From: DATIXJ01 sp035518715
Lineage (GTDB): Bacteria > Bacteroidota > Ignavibacteria > UBA10030 > SZUA-254
Direction: 5' to 3'
Length of the DNA: 64,000 nucleotides
NCBI GenBank assembly: GCA_035518715.1
Contig: DATIXJ010000031.1
Coordinates: forward strand, 27,600-91,599
The stretch's first letter is position 1; every line of letters starts with the position of its first letter. The notes below the pieces were generated by a model that was not told the origin of the DNA, ran no database searches, and saw only the letters and a list, made by a program, of their open reading frames with translations. The position numbers and the translations under genes are program-made. Shown one piece after another: positions 1 through 8,895 of the stretch.

Positions 1-1
1 T

Positions 2-3000
2 GCGGGAAGCGGGAAGACGACAGCACTCACCCGCAGGTTCCTCCAGATACTTCTCAGCGATCGGATTCCGCACAACACCCTTCCGCACATCCTTGCCGTG
101 ACGTTCACGAACAATGCCGCCGCGGAAATGAAAGAGCGGATCATCGAGTATCTCAAGCGGATTGCGTTCGGGGATGAATCTGTCCTCGAGCGGTTCCGCA
201 CAATCGTTTCGGTCGATGACGAACATCTTGTGCGGCGCGCACGCAATCTTGTCGATGTCATTCTCGAGAACTATTCCGACTTTCACGTCGAGACGATCGA
301 CAGCTTTCTCTCCCGGATCCTGAGAGTTTCCGCGCTTCAGTTCGGCTTTACGCCGGGATTCGAGATCGTTCTCAACGGTACGGAGCTTGTTGAAGAAGCA
401 TTCGATCTGCTCATGGCGTCAGGAGGCAAGGATCCCGCCGGTCGCGAGCTGCTTCGGGAGCTTCTCGAACTTCTCTCCGATACGCGCAGAGACAAGGACA
501 AATTTCTCTGGAATCCCTCGAAGGACCTGCTCCGCGAAGTTCGCCAGGTGTATCAGCGGGTCGGCTCGAAACGCGAGGATATCGGTCCTCTTCCGGAAGG
601 TACGGCAAGCGACGCCGGGAAGAAAAAAATTGCAGAGACTCTTCTCGCCATCAGCGGTATTGCAGAACGAGGCAACTTCACGATCACCGTGAACTTTCAG
701 AAAATCATCAGTCTGGTTCAGAAGGGAGAATTCTCCGAGATACTCACCAGGAAACTCGGTCAAAACGTCCTCAAGGCCTCAAAATCAGCCGGGTTCCAGG
801 ATGCAGTAGCACAGATTGAGAGACTTCAACGGAAACTTGAAGATGCTGCACGCCTCTACTGTGAGGAGCGTGCCCGTACCTACTACCGGCCGTATGTGAA
901 GACGTTACGCCATGTCATGGAACTGCTCGGAGAAGTGCGGCGCCGGAAAGGACAAATCTCCCTGCAGGATGCGGTGAAGGCACTGGCAAATGCCATCTCC
1001 GAAGGAGATGTGCCGGAAATATATTTTTCGCTCGGAGAGAGCATTCACCACTATCTTGTCGATGAATTCCAGGATACCTCTCCGATTCAGTGGGCTACGC
1101 TCCGGCCGCTTGCGGAAAATTCGCTCTCTCAAAAAGGCAGTCTCTTCCTCGTTGGAGACATGAAGCAGGCCATCTACACGTTCCGCGGCGGCGACTGGCA
1201 GATCATGAAGAAGATGATGTCGGCGGAGGAATTTTCATCGGTGCGATGTACACGGAAAGAGCTGACAACCAATTACCGAAGCGCGGAACCGATCGTTCGT
1301 TTTGGAGGAAAGGTGTTCCGCGAGATTGTTCCGCAGAAGGTTTCCGGGGCCCTTGCGGACTTGAGCGGGTTGGCATCGTTTAAACAGGATGTCGATAAAT
1401 CGGGGAAGGGAAAGGGGTATGCGGAGGTGAGTACGTTTCAGCGGGACGAAGACGCTGATCCTGCGGACCCTCCGGAAAAGCAGAAGCTCCTTGCCATCGT
1501 GCGTGATTGTTGTTCGAGAGGTTTCGGGTTCCGCGATCTCGCCGTGCTTACGCCGAGGAACAAGGACGTGGTAGAAGTCAGCCGATGGCTGAATGAATCA
1601 AACATCCCCTTCCTCTCTCAGAGCAGTCTCGATATCCGGACCCGCAAGATCACCGGTGAGCTCCTGGCAGTCCTGAAATTTCTTGACTCTCCGGTCGACA
1701 ATCTTGCATTCGCGACGGTCTTGCTTGGCGGGCTCTTCGGTGATGTATCGGGAGAAGCCGGCCAGGGGGAGGAAATTCAGAGATTTCTTTTTGAATCACG
1801 ACTTGAGGCGGCAGTCGATGAGCCCTTGTATGTACGTTTCCGATCGGCATTTCCGGAACTCTGGGATCAGGTCTTCGAACCGCTGCTGAAGTATGTCGGA
1901 TATCTCCCGCTCTACGATCTCTTCACACAAATCTACAGCCAGTTCAGGGTCTTCACACATCATTCCGGAGAGATGTCGGCGTTCGCGAGAATGCTTGAAA
2001 TTGTCAGGAGCTTCGAGCAGGATGGCGGAAATAATCTCAAAGAGTTCCTGCGCTTTGCCGAGGACCCGTCGGATGAGGATGAATGGAATCTCGATGCTCC
2101 AAAGGACGCCAATGCGGTGAGAGTGACGACAGTGCATAAAGCGAAAGGGCTGGGTTTTCCGGTGGTCATCGTTTTGCTTTTTGATGGCCCGCCGCGCAGC
2201 AACAATCTCTTCTATGATCGTGATGAAGAGGGAATTCGCCTCCTGCGGATCGTGAAAGACTGGGCGAACCGGTCGGATATGCTCGCCGGAATATACCAGA
2301 AGGATCATGATTTCCGGAAAGTTGATGAACTGAACAAACTCTACGTCGCTCTCACTCGTGCCCGCGAGGAGATGTATGTTCTCAGTGTCGTCTCATCCCG
2401 GTTCCCCGAACCATCGGCATATCTTCCGCCGGGAAAATTTACGGATGGAATCCGTATGCGCCGGAATCCCAACCAGGAAGATCTTCCAAGTAAGGCGGAT
2501 CTTCATTTTCTCGAGGTGCCGACGGCAATCCAACAGGTCGCCGAGGCATCACTTCGTTTTGCGGAAACGCAGCGGGGGAACTTTTATCACGATGTGCTCT
2601 CTCGCATCGTATTTCTCGACCGCGATATGGAGACTCAACTGCAGAAGGCCGTGGCAATATCCCAAAAAAGCGGGCGCGTCTCGGGCGACAGTGAACCGGC
2701 GGTGGCAACACTATCGAAATTCCTCCGGCATCCTGAAATACGGCCGTTCTTCGAACAGAGAGGGGAGAGATCCGTTCTGAACGAGCGGGAGATCGTGTCA
2801 TCGCGTGGAAGGCTTTTCCGTGTAGACCGGTTAGTGGTAGATCCGGACGCGGTGACAATCATCGATTTCAAAACCGGCGATGAGCAGCCTGAGTATGTTG
2901 TCCAGGTGCGGGGATACATGGAGATCGCCCGTGAGATTTTCCGGGGCCGCAGTGTGAGGGGAGTACTCGCGTACATCGATCGTCACATCGTCAGATTCGT

Positions 3001-3007
3001 GGAATGA
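2..3007 (+). CDS. addA: AddA-type helicase-nuclease (5' end outside window)
   Basis: This is the helicase/nuclease subunit of an AddAB (RecBCD-like) double-strand-break repair enzyme, acting in the cytoplasm with the product of the next gene. The frame is open from base 2 and already begins inside Walker A (AGSGKTT), so the true start lies upstream. UvrD/SF1 motifs follow in order: VTFTNNAAAEM, the Walker B VDEFQDTSPIQW near residue 353, GDMKQAIYTFRGGD, TTNYRS, TTVHKAKGLGFPVV, and motif VI LYVALTRAREEMYVL. A RecB-like PD-(D/E)XK nuclease closes the protein, with IDFKTGDEQPEY near residue 957. About 1001 residues are visible, near normal AddA length. Its TGA overlaps the addB ATG as ATGA. A generic UvrD/RecB helicase is possible, but the addB neighbour supports AddA. 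Confidence 0.9.
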   Translation, partial: AGSGKTTALTRRFLQILLSDRIPHNTLPHILAVTFTNNAAAEMKERIIEYLKRIAFGDESVLERFRTIVSVDDEHLVRRARNLVDVILENYSDFHVETIDSFLSRILRVSALQFGFTPGFEIVLNGTELVEEAFDLLMASGGKDPAGRELLRELLELLSDTRRDKDKFLWNPSKDLLREVRQVYQRVGSKREDIGPLPEGTASDAGKKKIAETLLAISGIAERGNFTITVNFQKIISLVQKGEFSEILTRKLGQNVLKASKSAGFQDAVAQIERLQRKLEDAARLYCEERARTYYRPYVKTLRHVMELLGEVRRRKGQISLQDAVKALANAISEGDVPEIYFSLGESIHHYLVDEFQDTSPIQWATLRPLAENSLSQKGSLFLVGDMKQAIYTFRGGDWQIMKKMMSAEEFSSVRCTRKELTTNYRSAEPIVRFGGKVFREIVPQKVSGALADLSGLASFKQDVDKSGKGKGYAEVSTFQRDEDADPADPPEKQKLLAIVRDCCSRGFGFRDLAVLTPRNKDVVEVSRWLNESNIPFLSQSSLDIRTRKITGELLAVLKFLDSPVDNLAFATVLLGGLFGDVSGEAGQGEEIQRFLFESRLEAAVDEPLYVRFRSAFPELWDQVFEPLLKYVGYLPLYDLFTQIYSQFRVFTHHSGEMSAFARMLEIVRSFEQDGGNNLKEFLRFAEDPSDEDEWNLDAPKDANAVRVTTVHKAKGLGFPVVIVLLFDGPPRSNNLFYDRDEEGIRLLRIVKDWANRSDMLAGIYQKDHDFRKVDELNKLYVALTRAREEMYVLSVVSSRFPEPSAYLPPGKFTDGIRMRRNPNQEDLPSKADLHFLEVPTAIQQVAEASLRFAETQRGNFYHDVLSRIVFLDRDMETQLQKAVAISQKSGRVSGDSEPAVATLSKFLRHPEIRPFFEQRGERSVLNEREIVSSRGRLFRVDRLVVDPDAVTIIDFKTGDEQPEYVVQVRGYMEIAREIFRGRSVRGVLAYIDRHIVRFVE

Positions 3008-5853
3008 ATGAAGTTCGCATCATAACACCCCCGCAATCGCTGGTGAATGGCGTGCTGGACATTCTCTTGTCGGCGGGATCTGAATTCGACAAATCCATTG
3101 TGGTCTTTCCGGGAAAACGTCCGGCTCATTTCCTGCGGAAAGCGATAGCCAAGCGCGTTGGAGCCGGTTACCTGCCTCCGGCGATCTATTCCATGGAAAC
3201 ATTTCTGGAATCTCTTGCGGCAGAAATGGATCCCTCGACTCCGGCAGCACTTCAACCCGAAGACGCCGCAGTTCTCCTCTTCGACATCCACCGGCAAGCG
3301 GAGCATCCGTTTTCCGATGTACGCTATGACTCGTTCGACGCATTTCTTCCGGTCGGGCTGAAACTCTTTTCGGAGCTTGAAGAGGTGATGTTGACGAATC
3401 TGCCGGTCGAAAAGGTGCATGCTGTTCTCCGGGGTATCGAGTTCCCGCGGTTCAGGACATTCGGGCAGTTCTTCGAAGAATTCTACCGGGAGGTCGGGCG
3501 TCGTGAAATGCGGACCCGCGCGATGCTGATCCGGTCTGTCGCCGAGAACATCGAAACTGCGGACCTCCAATCGTACCGGAGTATCGTCCTTGCCGGACTT
3601 TACGCACTCACCGTTCCCGAGAGGATCATCGTCAGGAGTCTCATGCGGCGGTCGAATGTTCACCTCGTCGTTCAGGCGGGGATTGGACTTGGAGCACAGC
3701 TGCAACAGATTGGCGTTTCCATTCCTGAAGCGGGTGAGGAGACTTTGCAACAACCGCGTCTTCATTATTATGAATCGCCGGATGCTCACGGTCAGGTCTT
3801 TGCGCTCGCAGCCAAGATTCAGCAGCAGCGAACGACCTGCACTCTGGATGAACGGACAGTGATCGTACTGCCCTCGGCGGATACACTCTTTCCTGTTGTC
3901 CAGCATGCGATCTCTTTCCTTCCGCCCGACGGATACAATATCTCGCTCGGATATCCTCTCTCCCGGACACCGGTCTATGCGTTTCTCAAGAGCATTCTCG
4001 ATCTCGTTTCCTCAATGCAGGACGGGAAATTTTCCGTCCCTTCGTATCTCCGGTTCATCCTCCATCCGTACACAAAGAATATCCGGATTCAGGGTCGATC
4101 GGACGTTACAAGAATACTCTTTCATACACTTGAGGAACACCTCGGCGAAACTAAGTCGAAGGTTCTGATCAGTCTGGAAGAAATCGAAAATGACAGGAAG
4201 CTTTTTGAGGAGATTGCAGCTCGTCTTGCGGGCATCGAAGGAACATATACCACGGAAGAACTCCGGCAACATTGTGCGGCCATCCATCGGGAGACGATCG
4301 GGAAATTTCTAAAACTCGATTCGATCGGCGATTTTGCACGACGGGCGGGTGAGGTGCTGGAGTATATTTTTGAAGAAAGCACGGCCCGCCAGCATCCGCT
4401 CTTTCGGCCGTATGTTGAACAGATGATGGAGCTTCTGCGCCGTTATTCCGGATCGATTGTCGGAGGTCAGAAATTTCAGGATACGGGCGGATACGCGGAA
4501 TTTCTCCGGTACGGAGTCGGTGCACAAACGGTTCCGTTCTCTGGAACACCGCTTCAGGGGGTGCAGATTCTCGGATTTCTCGAAACCCGCAACCTTGCCT
4601 TTGATACGGTCTATCTTCTCGATGCCACGGACGACGTCCTGCCGGGAGGAGAGACGCAGGATTTGCTTCTTCCGTACCAGGTCCGGAAGGTTCTTGGTTT
4701 GCAGACGTCGCGTGAACGGGAACTCCTGTCCGAATACTACTTCGATCTCCTCCTGCGGTCCGCGAAAGAGGTGCATCTCTTCTACACGTCCAACAACAGG
4801 AAGGAGAAGAGCCGGTTTATCCAGAAACTCCAGTGGCAGGCAGAACGGGAGGACAAGAAATTATCCGGGAACAAATTTGCGGAGGTTGTACGCTATCAGC
4901 TGAACCTTGCCAATGCTGATGTCGCTGCGGTAAAGAAAACATCCGGTATGGTCAGGTTCATCAGAAACCGGATGCAATTCAACGCGACCGCTCTGAACAC
5001 GTATCTTGCCTGCCCTCTGATGTTCTATTACCGCTATGTTCTCGGTTTACGGGAACGCGATGAAATCACCGATGATGTCGAAGCGTCGGATATCGGTACG
5101 CTTGTGCATGCCATCCTCAAGGAATACTTCGATCCTTTGCTGGGAAAACTCCTCTCGCCGCAGATGTTTCCCGGTGCGCGGCTTGATGAGGTGATCGACA
5201 GGAATTTCCGGAAGACGTACGGAGAAAGCACCAGCGGAGCTATCTATCTTATGAAAGAGCAGGTGCATCGTCAGCTGACGGGATTTGTGGAGAACTATCA
5301 AATTCCGTTGACGGAAGAGCAGCTCATTGTTACCGCGCTTGAACAATCGCTCTCAGTTGAAGAGTCCGGTTATCGTTTTTCCGGACGCATCGACCGGGTG
5401 GAATCGCGCGGCGGAAAGAACATCATGATTCTCGATTACAAAACGGGCGGCGATGCGAAATACCATGCGGTCGATCTCGAAAAGCTCGACCCCGCTCATC
5501 GCGAGACCTGGTCGGATGCGATCGGTTCATTCCAGTTGCCGCTCTATATGCTTCTCTATTCGAACTACTACAAGCGCGGCGCGGAGGAGGTCACTCCGGC
5601 GATTCTCTTTCTCGGAAGGCAGCCGATCGACCTGTCCATTGAGTATCGCCTGGGAGGTGAGAAGTACTCGCCGCTGGAGACCTACCGCGCGGTGAAACCT
5701 GTTCTCTTCAAGCTGATTGATGAAATCTGCGATCCGCGCCGCGAGTTTACTCCCGCTCAGGATATGGAGGAGCATTGCCCCAGGTGCCCCTATTCCGCCA
5801 TTTGCGGGACGCAGTACATCCAACGATGGGATACTGCGGAGGGAAGGAAATGA
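3004..5853 (+). CDS. addB: AddB-type PD-(D/E)XK nuclease subunit
   Basis: This is the second subunit of the AddAB end-resection complex, 949 residues. The N-terminal half resembles an inactivated UvrD-like helicase scaffold without clear Walker motifs. The C-terminal third is a RecB-family nuclease: the GRIDRVE segment is followed by ILDYKTGGD, with Asp811 and Lys813 as expected active-site residues. Four cysteines typical of the AddB iron-sulfur staple are present: Cys670 in the LACPLMFYYRY segment, and Cys925, Cys928 and Cys934 in CPRCPYSAICG. The start overlaps the addA stop (ATGA) and the end overlaps the next ATG, so the three genes are probably translationally coupled. Confidence 0.9.
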   Translation: MNEVRIITPPQSLVNGVLDILLSAGSEFDKSIVVFPGKRPAHFLRKAIAKRVGAGYLPPAIYSMETFLESLAAEMDPSTPAALQPEDAAVLLFDIHRQAEHPFSDVRYDSFDAFLPVGLKLFSELEEVMLTNLPVEKVHAVLRGIEFPRFRTFGQFFEEFYREVGRREMRTRAMLIRSVAENIETADLQSYRSIVLAGLYALTVPERIIVRSLMRRSNVHLVVQAGIGLGAQLQQIGVSIPEAGEETLQQPRLHYYESPDAHGQVFALAAKIQQQRTTCTLDERTVIVLPSADTLFPVVQHAISFLPPDGYNISLGYPLSRTPVYAFLKSILDLVSSMQDGKFSVPSYLRFILHPYTKNIRIQGRSDVTRILFHTLEEHLGETKSKVLISLEEIENDRKLFEEIAARLAGIEGTYTTEELRQHCAAIHRETIGKFLKLDSIGDFARRAGEVLEYIFEESTARQHPLFRPYVEQMMELLRRYSGSIVGGQKFQDTGGYAEFLRYGVGAQTVPFSGTPLQGVQILGFLETRNLAFDTVYLLDATDDVLPGGETQDLLLPYQVRKVLGLQTSRERELLSEYYFDLLLRSAKEVHLFYTSNNRKEKSRFIQKLQWQAEREDKKLSGNKFAEVVRYQLNLANADVAAVKKTSGMVRFIRNRMQFNATALNTYLACPLMFYYRYVLGLRERDEITDDVEASDIGTLVHAILKEYFDPLLGKLLSPQMFPGARLDEVIDRNFRKTYGESTSGAIYLMKEQVHRQLTGFVENYQIPLTEEQLIVTALEQSLSVEESGYRFSGRIDRVESRGGKNIMILDYKTGGDAKYHAVDLEKLDPAHRETWSDAIGSFQLPLYMLLYSNYYKRGAEEVTPAILFLGRQPIDLSIEYRLGGEKYSPLETYRAVKPVLFKLIDEICDPRREFTPAQDMEEHCPRCPYSAICGTQYIQRWDTAEGRK

Positions 5854-6542
5854 AAGAACTGCCGCAGGTGCGCGTCCTGACGTTCGACTGCTACGGCACG
5901 CTCATCGACTGGGAATCCGGAATTTTCTCAGCCCTCCAGCCCGTTCTTCAAGCCCACCGTGTCGGGATGGAAGCGGACACGATTCTTGAACACTATGCGA
6001 GATACGAATCTCGGTTGGAATTGCCTCCTTTTCGAACATACCGTGAAGTGCTGAGGGCGGTTGTCCGTTCATTCGCGACCGAGTGCGGTTTTGATGCGAC
6101 TCCGGATGAAGAACGCGTCCTGGAGAAATCACTTCCAACGTGGAGACCGTTCGAAGATACCGTTGCGTCTCTCCGAAAATTACAGGAACGGTATGCGCTC
6201 GGGGTGATATCCAATACCGATGATGATCTTTTTGAATTGACAAGCCGCGAACTCGGAGTGAAGTTCACACATCTAATTACCTCGATGCAGGTACAGTCAT
6301 ACAAGCCGTCGCAAACGAATTTTCTCCGTGCGATCGAACAGTGGAAGATTGAGCCGTCACAGATTCTTCATGTCGCACAGAGTCTTCATCACGACATTCC
6401 GTCTGCGAAATCGTGCGGGATGCATACGGTCTGGATTGACAGGAGAAAAGGCAAAACCGGTTCCGGTGCAACACTTCCCTCGAACGCCGAACCCGATCTC
6501 ATCTTTCCTGATTTGAAATCACTGGTCTCGTTCATCGGTTGA
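5850..6542 (+). CDS. HAD-superfamily hydrolase (haloacid dehalogenase type II-like)
   Basis: This is a cytoplasmic HAD-fold hydrolase of 230 residues. Motif I is FDCYGTLIDWE, with the nucleophile at Asp13. Motif II lies in VISNTDDD, the motif III lysine in QSYKPSQTNF, and the acidic motif IV region in HVAQSLHHDIPSAKSCGM. The D-x-Y-G-T form of motif I matches the haloacid dehalogenase/phosphatase branch, and a small-molecule phosphatase is as likely as a dehalogenase. The frame extends upstream to 5775, but the ATG at 5850 is preferred: it overlaps the addB stop as ATGA, is preceded by GGAGGGAAGG, and places motif I at the usual distance from the N terminus. The substrate cannot be told. Confidence 0.8.
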   Translation: MKELPQVRVLTFDCYGTLIDWESGIFSALQPVLQAHRVGMEADTILEHYARYESRLELPPFRTYREVLRAVVRSFATECGFDATPDEERVLEKSLPTWRPFEDTVASLRKLQERYALGVISNTDDDLFELTSRELGVKFTHLITSMQVQSYKPSQTNFLRAIEQWKIEPSQILHVAQSLHHDIPSAKSCGMHTVWIDRRKGKTGSGATLPSNAEPDLIFPDLKSLVSFIG

Positions 6543-6569
6543 CACTCATAGCGAATCTTCCTACATTCT
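6539..6569 (+). promoter_or_regulatory. Bacteroidota-type promoter candidate for the 6615 operon
   Basis: TTG at 6539-6541, a 20-base spacer and TACATTCT at 6562-6569 approximate the TTTG-N19-TAnnTTTG promoter of Bacteroidota. It lies 45 bases before the aldehyde dehydrogenase ATG, in the first gap after the addAB group. The call rests on pattern and position only. Confidence 0.4.
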
Positions 6570-6614
6570 CATAAGTTTGAAATTCTGCATTTCCTTTTCA
6601 GAGTTCTGACCTCG

Positions 6615-7988
6615 ATGGCAATTGCAACAATCAATCCTGCAACCGGGAAGACACTCAAGACTTTCCAGCCATTCACCGAAGATGAAGTGGAGAGCAAACT
6701 CCGGCATGCCTATGAGGCATTCCTGAAGCATCGCACGGAATCTTTCGCGGCGCGGTCGGCAATGATGCGGAAAGCTGCCGACATCCTGGAATCTGAAAAA
6801 GACCGGTGGGGATCGCTGATGGTGCTCGAGATGGGCAAACCGATCGTTGCGGCGCGGCAGGAAGCCGAGAAATGCGCCCGCGTCTGCCGTTTTTATGCCG
6901 ACAACGCCGAGAAGTTCCTGTCAGACGAGGTTGTCCCGACAAGTGCTTCGAGGAGCTATGTCCGGTATGAACCGCTCGGCACAATACTCGCCGTCATGCC
7001 ATGGAACTTTCCTTTCTGGCAGGTATTCCGATTTGCTTCTCCGGCGCTCATGGCGGGGAACGTCGGATTGCTGAAGCATGCTTCCAATGTTCCGCAGTGC
7101 GCCATCGCGATTGAAGAAATCTTTCGCCGTGCCGGATTCCCCGAAGGAGTATTTCAGACGCTTCTGATCGGCTCGGATCAGGTGCAGCGCGTTCTCGAGG
7201 ATCCGACAGTCAAAGCTGCGACACTCACCGGAAGCGAACCGGCTGGGAGAAGCGTTGCAAGCCTTGCCGGAAAGCTTATCAAGAAAACTGTTCTTGAGCT
7301 CGGCGGGAGTGATCCGTTTATTGTGATGCCTTCTGCGGACCTCGGCGAGGCAGTTGCCGTCGGCATCAAGGCACGGACGGTCAACAACGGCCAGTCGTGC
7401 ATCGCCGCCAAGAGATTCATTGTGCATGATAAGTTGTATGATGCATTTCGCAAATTATTTGTCGAGCAAATGGAGCGGCTTGTCGTCGGTGATCCCATGG
7501 ACGAGCGGACAAATGTCGGCCCCCTTGCGACGCTCGACGGCCTGGAAACGCTCGATGAGCAGGTTCGCACCGCAGTTGAAAGCGGCGCGCGTCTTCTTAC
7601 CGGCGGCAAGAAACTTCGCCGGCAGGGATATTTCTATGCTCCCACGGTTCTCGAAAACATCCCATCAGATACCCCCGCCTACAGCGAGGAGCTTTTCGGG
7701 CCGGTCGCTCTGCTCTTTCGCGTAAAATCGGCCGAAGAGGCAGTGCATCTCGCTAACGATACACCGTTCGGACTCGGGAGCTCGGTGTGGACGAGCGATC
7801 CGAAGGAACGGGAGTTCTTTCTCCGGAACCTTGATGCCGGATCGGTCTTCTTTAATGCGATGGTCGCATCAGACCCGCAACTCCCGTTCGGCGGAGTAAA
7901 GAATTCCGGATACGGACGGGAGCTCAGCGCGTTCGGCATCCGGGAATTTGTGAACGTCAAGACCGTCTGGATCAAAGAGTCTGCCTGA
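6615..7988 (+). CDS. NAD(P)-dependent aldehyde dehydrogenase, succinate-semialdehyde type
   Basis: This cytoplasmic aldehyde dehydrogenase has 457 residues, the length of the Sad/YneI succinate-semialdehyde dehydrogenase branch. The cofactor-site segment is MPWNFPFWQVFR. The general base lies in VLELGGSDPF (Glu228) and the catalytic cysteine in NNGQSCIAAKRF (Cys262). The C terminus has the LPFGGVKNSGYGRE signature. Its stop directly abuts the ATG of the nucleotidyltransferase, so it heads a long co-directional run. The natural aldehyde is uncertain. In this neighbourhood it might oxidise a sugar- or amino-acid-derived aldehyde, but that is inference from position only. Confidence 0.85.
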   Translation: MAIATINPATGKTLKTFQPFTEDEVESKLRHAYEAFLKHRTESFAARSAMMRKAADILESEKDRWGSLMVLEMGKPIVAARQEAEKCARVCRFYADNAEKFLSDEVVPTSASRSYVRYEPLGTILAVMPWNFPFWQVFRFASPALMAGNVGLLKHASNVPQCAIAIEEIFRRAGFPEGVFQTLLIGSDQVQRVLEDPTVKAATLTGSEPAGRSVASLAGKLIKKTVLELGGSDPFIVMPSADLGEAVAVGIKARTVNNGQSCIAAKRFIVHDKLYDAFRKLFVEQMERLVVGDPMDERTNVGPLATLDGLETLDEQVRTAVESGARLLTGGKKLRRQGYFYAPTVLENIPSDTPAYSEELFGPVALLFRVKSAEEAVHLANDTPFGLGSSVWTSDPKEREFFLRNLDAGSVFFNAMVASDPQLPFGGVKNSGYGRELSAFGIREFVNVKTVWIKESA

Positions 7989-8864
7989 ATGGATCCCAAC
8001 CTCGTCATACTTGCCGCGGGTATCGGTTCACGAATGAAGAAATCAGCATCGGTTCAGGGTGCGCTCGATGCCAAACTGAAAGACGAGGCCGCAACGATCC
8101 CCAAGTCTATGATCGGTGTGGGCGAGAGCGGAAGACCCCTGCTCGACTACCTGCTTCATAATGCTCGCGAATCGGGGTACCGCGATGTTGTCCTCGTGGT
8201 CGGAGAACATGACGAGGATTTTCGCGCACACTACGGCAAGAGCGATCGCGGAAATGCGTTTCACGGCCTGACAATCTCCTATGCTGTTCAGCGAATCCCT
8301 GCAGGCAGAACCAAACCGCTCGGTACTGCCGATGCGCTTCTTCAGGCACTCCGGACACGGGATGACTGGTCCGGCCGGCAGTTCACGGTCTGCAACAGCG
8401 ACAACCTCTATTCACGACGAGCTCTTCGCCTTCTTCTTGAAGACCGGAACATCAGCGCATTGATCGATTACGATCGCAGTGCTCTCGGTTTTGACCACCA
8501 CCGCATCGAACAATTTGCAGTCATCCGCAAGGATCGACGCGGATTTCTGAAGGATATTATAGAGAAACCGGCTCCGGAGGAGATCTCCCGTCTTACCGAT
8601 CCGGACGGGCGTGTCGGCGTGAGCATGAATATTTTCCGGTTCACGTATGATCATGTGCTTCCGTATCTTGAGCGCGTTCCGCTCCATCCCGCACGCCTCG
8701 AGAAAGATCTCCCTCAGGCGATTCTCCTGATGCTTGCGGATGACCCCGATGCAATGATGACCATCCCGCTTGCCGAGGCTGTCCCTGATCTGACGTGCCA
8801 GAGCGACATCCATATCGTCCAGGAATATCTTCGCAGGGAGTTTCCTTCATTCTCCATGTCGTAA
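7989..8864 (+). CDS. Nucleotidyltransferase (sugar-1-phosphate NTP transferase fold)
   Basis: This 291-residue protein is of the NTP_transferase (GT-A-like) fold. The N terminus has VILAAGIGSRMKK, a G-x-G-x-R nucleotide-binding loop, followed by a lysine-containing PKSMIGVG segment that would contact the sugar phosphate or phosphates. The TKPLGTADALLQA segment and VCNSDNLY (metal-binding Asp region) match the nucleotidyltransferase core. There is no C-terminal left-handed beta-helix, so it is a short, single-domain form. The insert between the glycine loop and PKSM is longer than in typical RmlA/GalU proteins. It starts one base after the aldehyde dehydrogenase stop. The sugar substrate is unknown. 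Confidence 0.8.
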   Translation: MDPNLVILAAGIGSRMKKSASVQGALDAKLKDEAATIPKSMIGVGESGRPLLDYLLHNARESGYRDVVLVVGEHDEDFRAHYGKSDRGNAFHGLTISYAVQRIPAGRTKPLGTADALLQALRTRDDWSGRQFTVCNSDNLYSRRALRLLLEDRNISALIDYDRSALGFDHHRIEQFAVIRKDRRGFLKDIIEKPAPEEISRLTDPDGRVGVSMNIFRFTYDHVLPYLERVPLHPARLEKDLPQAILLMLADDPDAMMTIPLAEAVPDLTCQSDIHIVQEYLRREFPSFSMS

Positions 8865-8895
8865 TGTGACGCGTGCCTGCTTTTTTCCATCCCGT

